Positions 1 through 12,686 of a stretch of DNA of 64,000 bases are shown one piece after another. The notes beneath the pieces were generated by a model. That model saw only the letters and a list, made by a program, of their open reading frames with translations. It ran no database searches and was not told where the DNA came from. The first letter of the stretch is position 1. Every line of letters begins with the position of its first letter. Source of the stretch: Centropus unirufus (lineage: Eukaryota > Chordata > Aves > Cuculiformes > Centropidae); contig VYZI01000130.1 of assembly GCA_013397695.1 (NCBI GenBank), positions 788,542-852,541 on the forward strand. Direction: 5' to 3'. The translations under genes were made by a program, and so were the position numbers.

Positions 1-1844
1 TTAAACTGTCTCAAGGCCCTTCCAGTTTCTCGTGCCACCTTATTAATGAGTAGACTGGGGTTGCTCAAGCAGTTGGGAGGGGACATAGCCGGGACATCTG
101 ATTCCAGCTGACCAAAGAGATATTCCATATCATATGGCACTGTGCACAGCAATAAAAGCTCAAGGACGAAGTAGAAATGGTGGATGACTTTTAGAGTGAT
201 AGCTTTTGTGCTCCCAAGAAATCATTATGGAAGACGGAGCCCTGCTTGCACGTATGCACGTGCAAGTATCCTTGCACGTATCCTTGCATGTATCCTTGCA
301 CGTATCCTTTTTTTCTTTCCTTATCAAACTGTCTTTATCTCAATCCACAACTTTTCCTGCTTTTTCTGTTCTGATTCTTTCCCCTGTCCCACTGGGGAGG
401 GGTAAGCAAATAGCTGTGTGGGGTTTAGCTGGTACCAGGCTTAACAGGGGGAAAACATCCAGTCATCGAGTATGGAATTGGAGTAAAATGTTCAAGGGAA
501 GAATAGCTCTGTTTCAGCACAAGATACCTCTCAGAAAGCTTTGCCAAAAGACACAAAATCATGATTGCCTGTGATTTTTTTAATTAGTGTATGTGTGAGT
601 CTTCCCCTTGTGCATGGAAGATGGAGAAAAGACAAGAAATTTGTACTTCAAACTTTGATTTTCTGTCTGCAAGAACAGGAGGATTATCCTTGTCTTTTCT
701 TTCTCCTGCCTTCTTGTACAATTGGGTTAGCATTTTCTTCTCCAAAGGACCAAATGATGGTTACAGTTGAACACAGCAGGATGTGTTGAATCTTCTGCAC
801 AGTCTTCTCGGTGGAGGTTCACATTCTTACAGATTACTAGACTTGTTTTTAAAAATAAATTTTGTCTCACATAAGGCTGAAAGCAATAATTCCAGGATTT
901 TTTTTTGTTCTCTAAGCTAGAAGCACTTCATCTTGAAGACTTGGACAATGCCCTTCATCTCTCCTGTTCTCTTGCTCTGCGTTTGGCAGTTCTCCAGGCT
1001 TATGGTCTTTTGTTCTCAAGGTTCTGAATCTGACTTATGGTGCTTGGTAGCATATGCTTTACAGACTATGTGAATGGATATTCATACTTGGGTGTAGATT
1101 TTGCCCCCTATCATTACAGCAACAGTAGAGAAAACAGACCACTGGAGCAGTTAGTGTAGTCCCAATATTCTTCTGGAAAAGCAACTAATTTCTGTGGTCA
1201 AATAAAAAGTGTAGAAGTAGAAATGAGGTCAACGATTAAGAGGAGGACATCTGAGGAATGAAACGAAGCAGTGAACCTAGAACTATTTATCACATATAAC
1301 CTGATACATTAAGACTCCATTCCCTCCAATACCCTACAGAGGTACAAATACCTAAGATAAGAGTAATTGTAATCTGCTGAGGGAAAACTGAGTTTGAGAT
1401 ATATGAGTGTCCCTTGGTAGCAGCAATTATATCTACACAATACTTCCGCCTTGGATAGAGCCACCCGACATCACTATTCCTCCAGGGTATAAATTCTCTA
1501 ATTGCATACATGACCAGAAGTGAGAATTATCCTACATAAGTGTGAGACAGTTGCGGAATGTAATGGAAAAACATGCAGATATCACACTTTCTTTTTCTCA
1601 GAAACTGGATCCTTTTAAACAAAGGAAGCTATCATACCAATTTCAAATGGGACTGGTCTTCTAAGTAAGTTGAAGAAAATTTGCCTTGTGCTTTGTTGCT
1701 GTTTTTTCCTGCGGGTTTATTTTCTACCAATATATCTCCCAATAAATAATTCCTGCATTTCTTCTTGTGAAAACTACTTCCCCTCCACATGTTTAACTTA
1801 AACTTTAGTATTATAGAGAAATTAATTGCCATTCTAATCAGTTT
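1..1844. other. Non-genic stretch, no gene recognised
   Basis: AT-rich sequence with stops in all frames. Open frames here are short (at most about 120 codons), and the longest runs through the tandem array at 260-307, so it is low-complexity rather than coding. Apart from that array and an adjoining hairpin I see no repeat family, RNA gene or splice-bounded exon. Confidence 0.6.
245..307. repeat. 12-bp tandem repeat with adjoining inverted repeat and E-box
   Basis: Four units of about 12 bp occupy 260-307, with consensus ttgcacgtatcc. The third unit carries one C-to-T change, and the first is diverged (gtgcaagtatcc). Just upstream, and overlapping the first unit, 245-253 (cttgcacgt) and 258-266 (acgtgcaag) form a perfect 9-bp inverted repeat around a 4-base loop. 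A CACGTG E-box sits at 257-262. It is a minisatellite-like expansion of an ACGT-containing motif. Any regulatory role is inference. Confidence 0.85.
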
Positions 1845-2110
1845 GCTGATACCTATCTGATCCCTTCAGAGCGATATACACTTCTTAGATAGCCTCTTTT
1901 TCTCTACTATAAGCCAATCTTCCTTCATAACTTATGCACTCAGACCCTTAATCATTTTGCATGGCCTTTGCTGTGCCTTTTCATTATCAGCAATGTCCTT
2001 CCTATAATAAGTAGAGTTGATTCAGCTGATACGCATTAGATATGCTGTCGCTTCCAAATACCAAATGTCCCTGCAATATTTAGAAGAATTTCAGTGAACC
2101 TGGCATGGAG
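1845..2110 (-). repeat. Ancient CR1-like LINE 3' UTR remnant
   Basis: The + strand reads like the complement of an old CR1 3' UTR. It has a gatcccttcagag block, a pyrimidine-rich segment, then cccttaatcattttgcatgg followed by a cttttcattatc-type segment. The wording matches the widespread sauropsid CR1 tail in order and spacing but is heavily diverged. It lies 3'-ward of the CR1 ORF2 remnant at 2811-3480 on the same strand, so both may be parts of one old insertion. The family call rests on recall of the consensus and is moderately secure. Confidence 0.5.
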
Positions 2111-2810
2111 AGGTGAATGTGAGGGAGGCAGCCGTCTATTCTTCCAAACTTAAGTGTTCTTTGGTTTGCAATGGCACTGACTATCAATTTACATAGTTGG
2201 GAATCAGCTGTCATGCTTGGTTCTGTACTGTTTTGGCTCCATGTATGATCATGTTCCTTTCTAAAACTTTCTCGATGCCATAATCTTACAGAGGGGAAAA
2301 AAATTCTGCATTTGATTGAGGTACTGTGATAGGAGCTGATGGGGCTCTTTTAGTACAGCCAAACAGACCCAGTTTGCTGTGTTAGGAGATGGACAGGGCA
2401 CTGATACCAGCTTCTGCAGATGATGACTTATTCCTCTGCTCATAAACTTGACCTAAATGACGCCTAAATAAGCTTGAGCTAAATGACGTCTCAGTTTGGC
2501 CCTGAATTTCTTTAACAGTAAGATCAACACTAACAATATGAGGTCAGTTTATGGTCCTTGTAGTTCTGATGACTTTAAAAGGGCTGTTCGACCGGTAAAT
2601 TAGTAGGGACTTTTGCTTAAGGAGACAAGAAGTGCACTATATTCTTAATACAGTCTCATTACTGCCCTATTTAACAGAAAAAGACACTGATTACATATAC
2701 AATGTAAATCCCAAGGCCTTTTCTGCTTCTGCCAAACACTGCAGAGAGGGATTTGCTGCATTACCCATTATCACGTCCAAGTCTATTCTTGGTTTGCATT
2801 GTGCTTCATT
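2111..2810. other. Unassigned spacer between two CR1-like pieces
   Basis: If the flanking CR1 3' UTR and ORF2 remnants belong to one element, this should hold the C-terminal part of ORF2 and the upstream 3' UTR. I cannot recognise that sequence by eye. The only distinct structure is the near-duplicate pair at 2445-2491. Confidence 0.4.
2445..2491. promoter_or_regulatory. Duplicated 21-bp motif with TGACG cores (candidate site pair)
   Basis: Two 21-bp units at 2445-2465 and 2471-2491 agree at 18 of 21 positions with a 26-bp period. Both contain ctaaatgacg. The second includes TGACGTC, a CRE-type core, and the first TGACGCC. The shared core is better kept than its borders. Function is inferred only from motif resemblance. 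Confidence 0.3.
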
Positions 2811-3480
2811 TTAGGCTATAGTCTCTATGGATAGTTTTGATCCTCCCCTCTCTCTCATTACTTTATACTTCTCTATGCTGAACTGCATAAGCCAATTATC
2901 AGACCATAAACCCCATCTATCCAAAACATTCTGAATGTGTATGCTCTGTGCCTTTGTGGCAGCTGCCCTCCTCCTATTTTGTGCCATTATCAAACAAAGG
3001 CATATTTTAAATATTGTCATACACGCCCCCCAGCCCCTTTCAAAGTCATTCTTAATTAGATAATGATTAATTAGATGCTTGTAAAGTACTTTGAAAAAAC
3101 AAGTGCTATCGAAGTGTAGAGTATTATTAATATGCATAATTGCCAATGTTATTAATACTGAGCTTTGCTGCAGCAACCCTGTCATTACTGTTCGTTATCC
3201 TGAACTGTCCACTCTTTTCCAGCACAAAGCATTTCCTCTTTACAATCTAGCTTTTAATCCAATTCAGCTCATTTGCCGTTTGTAATATGCTCCCTGACTT
3301 AGTAAAGAAATCTCTCTGTGGTGTTATGTGGCACAAGAAGCAGTTGTGAAATTCAGACAGATTATATGACCATCCTTTTCCCTGACATTAACAATCCAGC
3401 AGTGTGTTCGAAGAATTCAAGCCAAATTGGCACACGTGCTTTTCTTTTTAACAATCCGTGTAGTATCACCCTAACCAGGG
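2811..3480 (-). pseudogene. Ancient CR1/L3-type LINE ORF2 remnant (reverse transcriptase region)
   Basis: The minus strand translates to a decayed part of CR1 ORF2. A frame open over 2811-3185 contains IHIQNVLDRWGLWSDNW and continues WLMQFSIEKYKVM, the CR1 signature 'QNDLDRL...W...M.FN..KCKVM' just downstream of the polymerase core. Upstream of it, FERGWGACMTIFK corresponds to the segment where the catalytic F-A-D-D box should be, but the aspartates are gone. On the + strand the match to older CR1 wording continues to about 3480. The element lacks both ends and any endonuclease region, so it is dead. It is much more diverged than the copies at 39.0 and 52.9 kb. The boundaries are approximate. 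Confidence 0.75.
3051..3075. promoter_or_regulatory. Cluster of TAAT/ATTA homeodomain-type cores
   Basis: Within 25 bp inside the old CR1 remnant are TAATTAG (3053-3059) and TAATGATTAATTAG (3061-3074), a dense and partly palindromic group of homeodomain cores. In AT-rich DNA such clusters also arise by chance, so the regulatory label is tentative. Confidence 0.2.
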
Positions 3481-6400
3481 GGTCACACTATATTGTGAGT
3501 ACCCCTGTTGTGCAGAAAAAAAATGCAGAGAACAAGACTGCTGACCTCATCAGATGAAGCTCGGCAGGAATGCAGAAGATTATCTTGCTTAGTTTCAAAT
3601 GGTGAATTAAAAGAGGGAAAGAGGGAAGGCATATTTAAAAAGGACAAGTTACTTTTCTATGATAATGTCCTGTTCCACACCAAGACATGCCTAGCTCTAA
3701 CTTTACAGAGCTGTTGAGTTTTTTTAAAAATCTATTAAAAGGCAGTAAAACAGTCCTAAGCCTAAAGCTATCTAAACTGTAAGTAGCCTTTTCAGCTGAA
3801 AATTATGCCTTCAGTTAACACAACTGATGCAAATACACTCACTTGGCAGTCTTTGCTCATCTACATCTGTTAGAACAGTGTGAGCTCTGCTTGCCTGGTG
3901 GTCAGAGCCTTACTCCAGCATACAGGTTCCAGGCAGTTATAAGTTTACATGGGCAGACTTGAAAACACCGAGGAAAAATTCTCTTTTCTTCAGGAAGTCC
4001 CTTCACTGTGCCAGCTGAACAACATTGGCAACATATGCCAGCTACAGTCAATTACACTAGCTTATACTAATATGACATGCAGAAGTAAAGGCAGGCAAAG
4101 GAGTCCATGGCTCCTACTGCCTGCCAAAAAGAAAAGCTGTATTGCCCTAGGTGCTGCAAAGCCCATAAAGACCACATTGGGATATAAGAATTAGAGCCAG
4201 ATGGAAGGAAGAAATATTGAAATAGTTAATAAAAGAAATTGAAATTTGGGACTTGTCCCAAGAAATAACTGACAGTCTACCAGCTCAGAACTCTGTGGTA
4301 GTCAACAGTGGCCCTATAGCACAGGGGAGTGGGTTACAAGATAGTGGATAACAGATAGAGACAATAGCCTTTACGTCTAGGGAAAGATCCTGAAAGAGAC
4401 TGTGGATAGTGCAGTTATAGCTCTGCACAGTTGGCTGGCCATCTACCTCCTAGTCCACAGTGAAAGCTGAGATGAAAATCAATAGGAAAAACCCCTATAG
4501 CTACATGATCCAAAACCAATAACACTGGGTACATTTTCTGGAATGAAAGTTGTTTTTCTTTTATGCTGCTGACCTTCCTGAGGCTAAATATGTAATCAGT
4601 GATTCTATTGTTTTCTGTGTTCCTTTTCTTTGTCCTAGTACACGCCAGCCTCTGCAGAACGGAGACTTTGCTTTGTTCCCGATATTTAATAGTCACATTA
4701 ACACTAGACAGCCTTTTAAAAGACATTTTTAAAGAAACACATATGTATGTGAAATTGGCCTATAAATGTTAGAAACAGTCTCTGATTGAACTTGTAGATA
4801 TCAAGGTGTGATGATCAGTAAAAAGTGTCTAATGCAGATGTTCCAGGAGAATGAACATCTGTAGAAGGTAAACTCAGAGCATAAAATCCAGCTCCAAACC
4901 ATGTTGTCATAGATTCAACAGTTTCCCATTATAACATATAAGGAAGGAGTCTGAGCGAGGTTGTAGATTTTCATTTCTGTTTTGTTCTCATTATAATTTA
5001 AAGTCTCACTCCTGAACCTTCGCAATATACAGAAAATAATATTTTAAAGACTAATTGATCATGAATGGTTTAAAAAAGACACTTTTCATATTCTGGTGCA
5101 GATGAGCAGTGATGATGAAGTTAACTGGACATTCAACTAGTAAAGGTTGTTTGGTTTCTGCTCTATAAGTAAGTCTTCCATACTCTTTTAAAAATATGCC
5201 ACAGAAACATATTACCTCGCTGCTGCTGATTGCAGTAGATTGTATCACTTTCTTCTAGGAGCTCTACAGGGGAAAATATCACAGACAGAGATGTGCTGAG
5301 TGTTAGCCATTGTATCTGAGACAGTCACAACAGCACAACCTGAGTCTCTGCCTGGGTCTTCAATTACAGAGGTAAAACCTCCTACTCATCATTTGCTTGA
5401 GCAATCATTTCCCAGTTTACCTGAACTTTCTGCCCATGTAGCCAATATTTTCCCAGAGCAGTGATATATACCATTTGAACTGAGGCCAAATTCAAGGTTG
5501 AGTCCAGTTCCAAAGGGAATGAAAGGAAGGAGCCTGTTAGGATGACACACAGAACTAGGACACTAGAAGAGGCTTGTCTATCTACCTTTCAGTCAAAGTT
5601 ATTCTCTATTTGTGCCCTACAGCCACTGGGACACCATAAAAGGACCATAAGGAACCCAGGAACAAGTCTTCAGTGGTGTATAGTCCAATGTCCCTGGCCC
5701 TATATATTATTTTAGACACAGCCTAGGATTCCATTGTATGAGGATCTTTTCCTTTGTTAAAACTACACAGCCTTCAGGCTCCCTTAGAAAGTTTGTTATG
5801 TATTTACAAAAATATAAGGAAATGCCAACTAGTGGAGTCAGAGATTTATTCAGAGACACCTCTTTTGAGTTAACCTGTGGACCAAACCCCCACCAATATT
5901 ATTTCCTTTGATAAGATCTTTCCAAGTCTCACTTGCCGCTGGGGCAAAGCATGGATGGTGAGCATCATCAAGACAGTGGAGGAGGTATACACCATACAGG
6001 AGGCATATTGTACCTCTCAAGAAAGCATTTCCCGAGTTATCTCCAAGCTTGAAGATACAGGCATAAGGCAACTTGAGCTGTGTATGAAAAACATCTTTAG
6101 AAGCATTTTAGAGGGACCTGGCAGCCCATATCTTTAGGTGTCACTCAATATGTGAATGGTGAGATCTTGTTGTGTGATTGTGTACTTCAGTCCTTTTTAC
6201 AGTGACATTGGCCAAAGCAGATTTATTGTTCTGAAAACCAATTCCAGTAAATGTGCTATGGAGTCCTTGTGCATTTGTGTAGCTCTTAGAGATGTTGCTG
6301 GCTTTTCCTAAACTTGCAGAGACTGGTATATGACAGTCTCAGTGTGAAAGGTGATATGTAGAAGAAAGCTTCAAGGGCCTTCTCAAGGTAATGGACAGCT

Positions 6401-9400
6401 TTTCTGTTTTCCAATAATAACTTTTATAAATAGTCTTATCTTTTTAGTATTACCTTGAAGAAATAATGAATGGCATATATTGTTCTTTTACTGTGCCTGT
6501 TACTTTTCTTCTAGCCCCCAAGTCCACCACAATATATTCCATTGAGACCAAAAAAGTAGAAAAAATAAAAGTCATTATTGCTTGAAAGTGTCTGAAAAAA
6601 TAAAAAGGCTGTATTACAAAACAGTGGAGTGATATTTTCATACCAGGAAAATAATTGTTGCACGTCCTAGTTTGTAGTGTGAGGTCATGTGGAAATATCT
6701 GAGAATACAATGTCTGCAGGTGACAGGTGGCAAACCCTGAAAGGGAAAGATACCAAATTTGGTGCAGTTTTGTTCTTACTGCCTACAGAGAAGTTTTCTC
6801 TTGTGTGTTAACCTCTGACTGATACCTTTGCACTATTTGGAAGAGTGCCAGCTGACAAAAATGTGATGAGAGTTAAATGCTTTGGGCACTCAAATAATGC
6901 TAATGTGTAGACCCTGCGTTTTTTTGTCTTCAATTACTTCTAGTAGTAGTAAAAGCAGCACCAATAACTATTTTCATGTAACGTATCACAGGAAATTATT
7001 CTGCTCCTTTGGGATTTATACTTTGGGTTCCTCTTTATAATAACCCCCTTGAATCTAGACAAGCATTTTGAAAGTTAAATCTGAAACAAAATCTACATGT
7101 ATCTGCTTGAATAATCAAAGCTTATGGGCTTGGACAACTGACTCTGGGCATATTTTAAGGTCAGGGTAAATTAACTCAGTATCTTTAAATAAACAAGGTG
7201 ATCTGTTTATTTGAATAAAGTGAAAGGAGTTTACATGATTAGTTTTTTTTCTAATATTTCTAGTATTTTTTCTCATATTGAACAGCTACTCTTCAATTAA
7301 TTCAAGACACTGAGGAAAACATATAACTGGGTTCATTAGATACATAATATAGACATGTCTCTTGAAGAAAAAGATTGCTGTTGCTTTCCTGTACATTGGG
7401 GGTAAAATCCTTAAAATTTTTTCCTTTACCACTGACTAAAAACATGCACATAGATAGCTCTTGTGGCATAGGCAAGGCATAACAACTTCATTGTCACAGT
7501 AATTTGACTGTCTAAGCTTTTAAATGCCCATAATGTGTAGAATATTCTTGCTTAGTTGCAATTTCAGTGTCTCTTTGAACAATACGTTAAATGTTTTCCC
7601 CTAGTTTCTCTTTTGAAAGGTATGAAGGCCCTTTCCTTACACTAAATCACAGAGATACCTGTGAAGATATGGATTTAATGACAAAAATATCACAAAATAT
7701 TTTAGCTATTTGGCTTAGAAGAAAGTGTAATAGACTATCTGAAAATTTTGACCCATTCTGATTGTTACTCAAAAAAATAAACAAAATGTACAATAATACA
7801 CAAAACCTGTGTATGAAATAATAATTTTCATAATGGTTTCAAGCAAAGCATCCATTCCACAATATTTTTCAAACAAGTAAAATAAAACGTCATTTTCATC
7901 AATTTAGTGGAAAAAATAGGAGTAAATTTAAAACTGTTTTCATGAAAAAAATATAGCTACCCAGTTTAATATCATAAATATTTCCTTTGTTGGCTTGGAT
8001 TTTACACAATACAGAATAATCCAGTTTATTATTTCTCATTCCATTGCAAAATCGTTTTCATAAACAGGTCTTATTGTATATATAAGAAGAACATATAATT
8101 TTATAGACAACAAGGATACAATCTGAATTCTCTCTCTGAATATGGTAACACAATTTCAGATAAAAGGATTGCCTTCATCTCACTTAACTTCATCCATCCA
8201 GAAATTAGATGTCTATTCAGAGGTAATTGTCTAGCCTCTCTCTGTTGCCATTGTAGCCAGAGAGGAAGCAGAAGGAACTTGCAGGCTGTTAAAATTTATT
8301 TGGATAAAAGCACTGCTTGAAAATTATTAGTTAAACTGAATAGGAGAGATAAGAATAACTTTTGAGGCATTCAAATAAAAAAGGCATTTTGTTGTGTTCA
8401 AGGAGGATATAGAGGTCTCAAGAGAAACTGTTGACATTTCTTGTGGGCTGATTTTCCGATTCAACTTATTTAATATTTTAATTAATATTGTCTGTGAAAA
8501 AATGTAGAGGTCACTATAAAAGGGATGATGACAAAAAATAGAGCTGTTGTAAGACAGTGGAAAGTAAGAATCCAACAGAAAAAACTGGCTGGCCTCATGA
8601 CCTTTTACATAATAGAAATGGTCTGACTGTAAGTGTATAAAGTAAATTAAAATTATAAGCCTACAGGAACTTGTAGAAAGAATTTTTTGGTGAAAATTTG
8701 AGGCCCAAATGGGGCATGAATCAGGAGATACATTTCCAAATATTGCAGAGTAGTATGCTGACATTGGAAACTGTCATAATGCAACTCTGTCTGGAATTTT
8801 ATTCAGCTCTATAGTAGATAAAAATAAAAGTTACATACACACTCAGAAGAAACTGAAACCCAAAGTTGCTTAAAAGACAAATAAGTTCTCATGGGGCCTT
8901 GATAAATTTAATCTGGATATTAACAGAAAGATTTTAACCACCAGAGACATGAAGTTCTGAATTAGCCGTCCCATAGGAGTGATGAGAATAAAAATGTGAA
9001 ATAATTTCCTAATGGAATTTATTACATTTATAATGAGATTATATGACATGGTCACCTGAACAGGAAGATGTTTCAGAACTTAAGAGATCTCTTCCACTTC
9101 CCTACATTTATGTCCCCAGATGCTTATTGTAGCTGAGTCCTGCTTCATTAGAAGTTGTGGCAATACTTTAAGTGTTATAGACTACTTTTCCCATGCAAGA
9201 AAGATACACTAGAGTCTTGTCTCCTGTGCTCATTTGACAACAGACTGAGTTCAGCATGGTTAAAAATAGATGTTTGTCAGATAGGTCATCTGTGACTTCT
9301 GTGGGAAGAGGTACTCTAAGCAGAAAAAAAGTAATTCTGTGGAAATATTTTTCTTTAGAAAATAAAAAAATACCCCAGAGATGTGAGTTACATAGTAGAT

Positions 9401-11507
9401 TAATTTTAATGTCTCCTCTTTATTACTCAATTTCTATTATTTTTTAACATGCTTGTTATAGTAGTTTTTGAAATAAATTTAGAAAACTCAAGAGTTTTAA
9501 AGGGGATTTTCCTCCACCTATAGTCTCCTCTTGGAAGGGGTAGCAAGAAGGTCAGAGAAAGTCAAACAAACTCCTGAAAGATTATGAATTTATTCTAAAA
9601 CAAAACTTGGATTTGCTGTACTATTTTATGGAATTTATTTAAAATAGTGTTAAAAATTAATTGTTTAATTAATAAAAGACCAAGCCCTTATTCTCACGTG
9701 ATATAATTGTTGCAGGTTTTCTGCATGTGAAAAGGAAAAAGAGATAAAGAGTATTTATTGCAAATATTTTTATCTATGAGAGCTTTAACTATCCAGAACT
9801 TCCACAAGGCAATTGCATAAATAAACAATTTTCTTTTAAAATAAGGCTTAAGTAATTCGATTGAGCCATGGGAAATCCAGTCCAAGTTTTGTGCTAATGA
9901 GGGAGTCTCATAAATATTCAAATATTCACTTTTTCTTGCCATTATCCTTAAAATTTACTACTTACAGGTAGGAGATAGAGAAGAATTTTACACTTAAACC
10001 TTTGCTGCACAGAAATAAAGAAGGAAAGAAAGAAAATTAGCTTACCCGGCTATATTTTCAGTGAGCAGCCACTACCAACAATCGTGCAGGGACATTATTG
10101 ATCTTGAGAGGACAGACTGAGAAAATCAGAAATAGAGCAATGTAAAAAGTAGAGCAGTGGAAATAAACAGTGAATGGCCATGCTGGCAGGATATGCTGTT
10201 ACAGTGATAGGAACTCTGAGGGTATCTATTTATTATTTGTATACGATATCATGAGGACTGAGTTCACAGATATTAAATTTATAAAGACTAGAAAAATATT
10301 CTATTTCTGCATCTGTACTGCTCAGGCCGGCAACTCAAATAATAATTTTGTCTTGACCCAGTACAGTCTGCAAATGGTTTATGAATGGGAATTATACAGA
10401 CTCCCTGTTTTGCATGAACATTCACTCCCTTTGTTTGTACACACAAAAAATGGTGATGGACTATCATTATCTAAATTGATAGCAGCTGTGCTTACTAAAA
10501 AAATGTTTTCCTCAAATCTGTTGACATGTCAGTAGTAATAAAAAAAAATAAAATATATCATATGGTACACTGAAACTCCAGAATTACTTGTCACAGCCCA
10601 TTTGAATGTGTATTGCATCCAATCCAAGAAATCTTCTGTAAAATTAATATATTTGCTAGTCCCTTTAGCACAGATTCTACTATTCCTTGGGGAAATATTT
10701 TTAAGATATCCTTAAAAATCTAAATATTTCACTTTCTTTCACATTTGTATAATTTAATTGGAAGGGGTTTGCATAGGTTTTTTTTTTTTCCTTTTAAATT
10801 TCAAGGTGTCCCCCATTTTGTTGCTTGAAACTAATATCATATTAACTAACTAGGGACCAGATCACAAACTCCTGTAGTACCAGGTGACTGGAGAATTATT
10901 TATAGTGCAATTTGCAGGAGGAAACAAGCAAGCAGTCAAAACTGACTGGAACCAATGTGAGTAAAGCATTGGGTCAGGTCCTGGCTAATAAGCCTTGCTG
11001 AGTGGCTGGGTGTATTAAGTGTTGCTAGCTTGTATGTGGTGCCAGGCTAATCATAGTCATGGCTTCAATAGCTGCTATCAGCTCATTCTCAGAGGCCACC
11101 TGCAAAATAACACTCTCTAAAAAAAGGACCCAGCACTGCTTGTAGGTATCTGCAATGAGGAGTTTGTTTACTAGATGTTAGTATGAATTTTTGAGCTTAT
11201 AACCTAGGCACTTGCAGGCACAGTCTATTAAATTTGACACCTATCTCACTTTTTCCAGTGGCACAGTCTTCAGTTTCTGGTGAGATGTAGATGTGGCCAG
11301 AGACAAAAAGCAAATGGGAGAGGTTTTTATGGAGTCATGTTGCAATCTTGTAGGAAGCATAATATTCCTTTGAAGTAAAAAAAAAGATAAAATAAATGCA
11401 TTTTCTGAAGAAATCAGTGACTTCTACATAGGCAAAGCCCTGTCTTGTTTGGGTATTTGATGGTATGTCCACTCTAATTGCATAGTGCCTGCAGGCAGCA
11501 AGTGCAG
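3481..11507. other. Long AT-rich non-genic stretch
   Basis: No gene, RNA or recognisable transposon. The stretch from about 7.2 to 10.8 kb is particularly AT-rich, with many short A and T runs. The longest open frame, on the minus strand at 8327-8764 (145 codons), is rich in S, I, L, F and Y as expected of translated AT-rich DNA, and shows no family motif. The frame at 10170-10535 (+, 121 codons) is likewise unconvincing. A T tract lies near 10780-10790. Confidence 0.6.
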
Positions 11508-11702
11508 TTGAGGTCCTATTCCTAATGATTGTACAGACATAGGCAATGTGCCCCTACTCAGGGCAGTTCACAGTTCCAATTGAACATACAAGGAGGCCTC
11601 AGGGAGATGAAATAATTTACTGTTCTTTAAGACCTGAGCCAGATCTAATGTAAGACTTCTAAATCTCAGTGCAGTGACGTGTCTTGTAGATCACCTTGCC
11701 TT
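11508..11702 (+). repeat. Possible ancient SINE-like repeat
   Basis: The order of short blocks resembles an old sauropsid SINE with MIR-like layout: gtacagacataggcaatgtg, then ctcagggcagttcacagt, then cagggagatgaaataattta, then gacctgagccaga, then aatctcagtgcagtg. These fit the familiar 'days of the consensus' order by eye, but each block is diverged. I see no tRNA-type A and B boxes that would settle the class, so the assignment is tentative. Confidence 0.35.
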
Positions 11703-12686
11703 CTGTTCTCAACAAAAGCAATAGAGTGCAGAAAATCTAGTGATGTAGCTATCATAGACTCTAAAATGAGAAGATCAGAGACAGTCAAAATCCACTGGAA
11801 ACCTAAGTTCTAAACAAGGAGCACTGTGGAAATACAGAAGGTCACAAGCAGCAACATTAAAAAAAAAAGGAAAGATATTGTAAGACAGCAAAATGGCATG
11901 TGTGTTTTCTATTCTTGGAACAAAATACCTGTCTGATGATGTGCTCTCTCAGAGGTTTAAATCCTCAAGTAAATAGAAGGCACCACAAAGCCAATTTCAC
12001 TGGTCACATTGAGATGGACTGAGTCTTCCAACATAGACTTAGAAACGGCGTCTTCTTGCTTCCTGAGCAAAAGCAGGAGAAGAGGTCTCTTGTTACCTGA
12101 TTTCTATGGAAACAGAAGGCACTTCAGCCTCTGGTCTGCTCCTTCTGTGTCTCCCTATTTCCTGGGGAACTGAAACATCTTGCAGTAGATTTATGCTCCA
12201 GTTGAAGCTGACATCACATTCAGTGGTGCATGTTAAAAATAAGAAGTGGCTCCCTCTAGGAAGAGTAATGAAAAAAAATTAAGGAGAATGATGTTTTCTT
12301 TCACCAAGTAATTGAAAAAAGAAAGGAGGTGGTTTTGAAGGAAGGCGGCTGAAAACAGTTTACCTATTTTTGTCAGGACAACTCAGAGAGTAGATATATG
12401 GAGAATGTATAATTGTCAGTCACTTTCCCATGAAGTGTATTTTATGCAGTAATAAATGAGACAAACTGGCACTGAATCGGGCTTTATGAGAAGCAGTTTT
12501 GGCTCAGCTGTACCTCTGCCTCTCAGAGTTTCTCCCGTTAGTCACTCAGCTGATGAATTTGCTCAGCAGCAATGGCAGTTTCTAGAAAAGAAGAAACAAC
12601 TCTCAGAAGATTCAACAGTTTAGTTTAAATACATTTCTTCTCCCACGCCTGCTCCACACTGAGCTCCCGTCTCTCTCTCTCTGCAG
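11703..12686. other. Non-genic stretch upstream of a candidate exon
   Basis: No repeat or gene recognised. The last 50 bases become pyrimidine-rich and end in a (CT)n run followed by CTGCAG, which looks like a 3' splice site (see the next feature). Confidence 0.5.

Noticed and set aside
184..574. Overlapping + frames with repeated VSLH or ARIL units
   Set aside because: Their repeats simply reflect the 12-bp tandem array at 260-307.
8327..8764. 145-codon minus strand open frame
   Set aside because: Composition (S, I, L, F, Y) follows AT-rich DNA. No motif, signal peptide pattern or exon boundaries.
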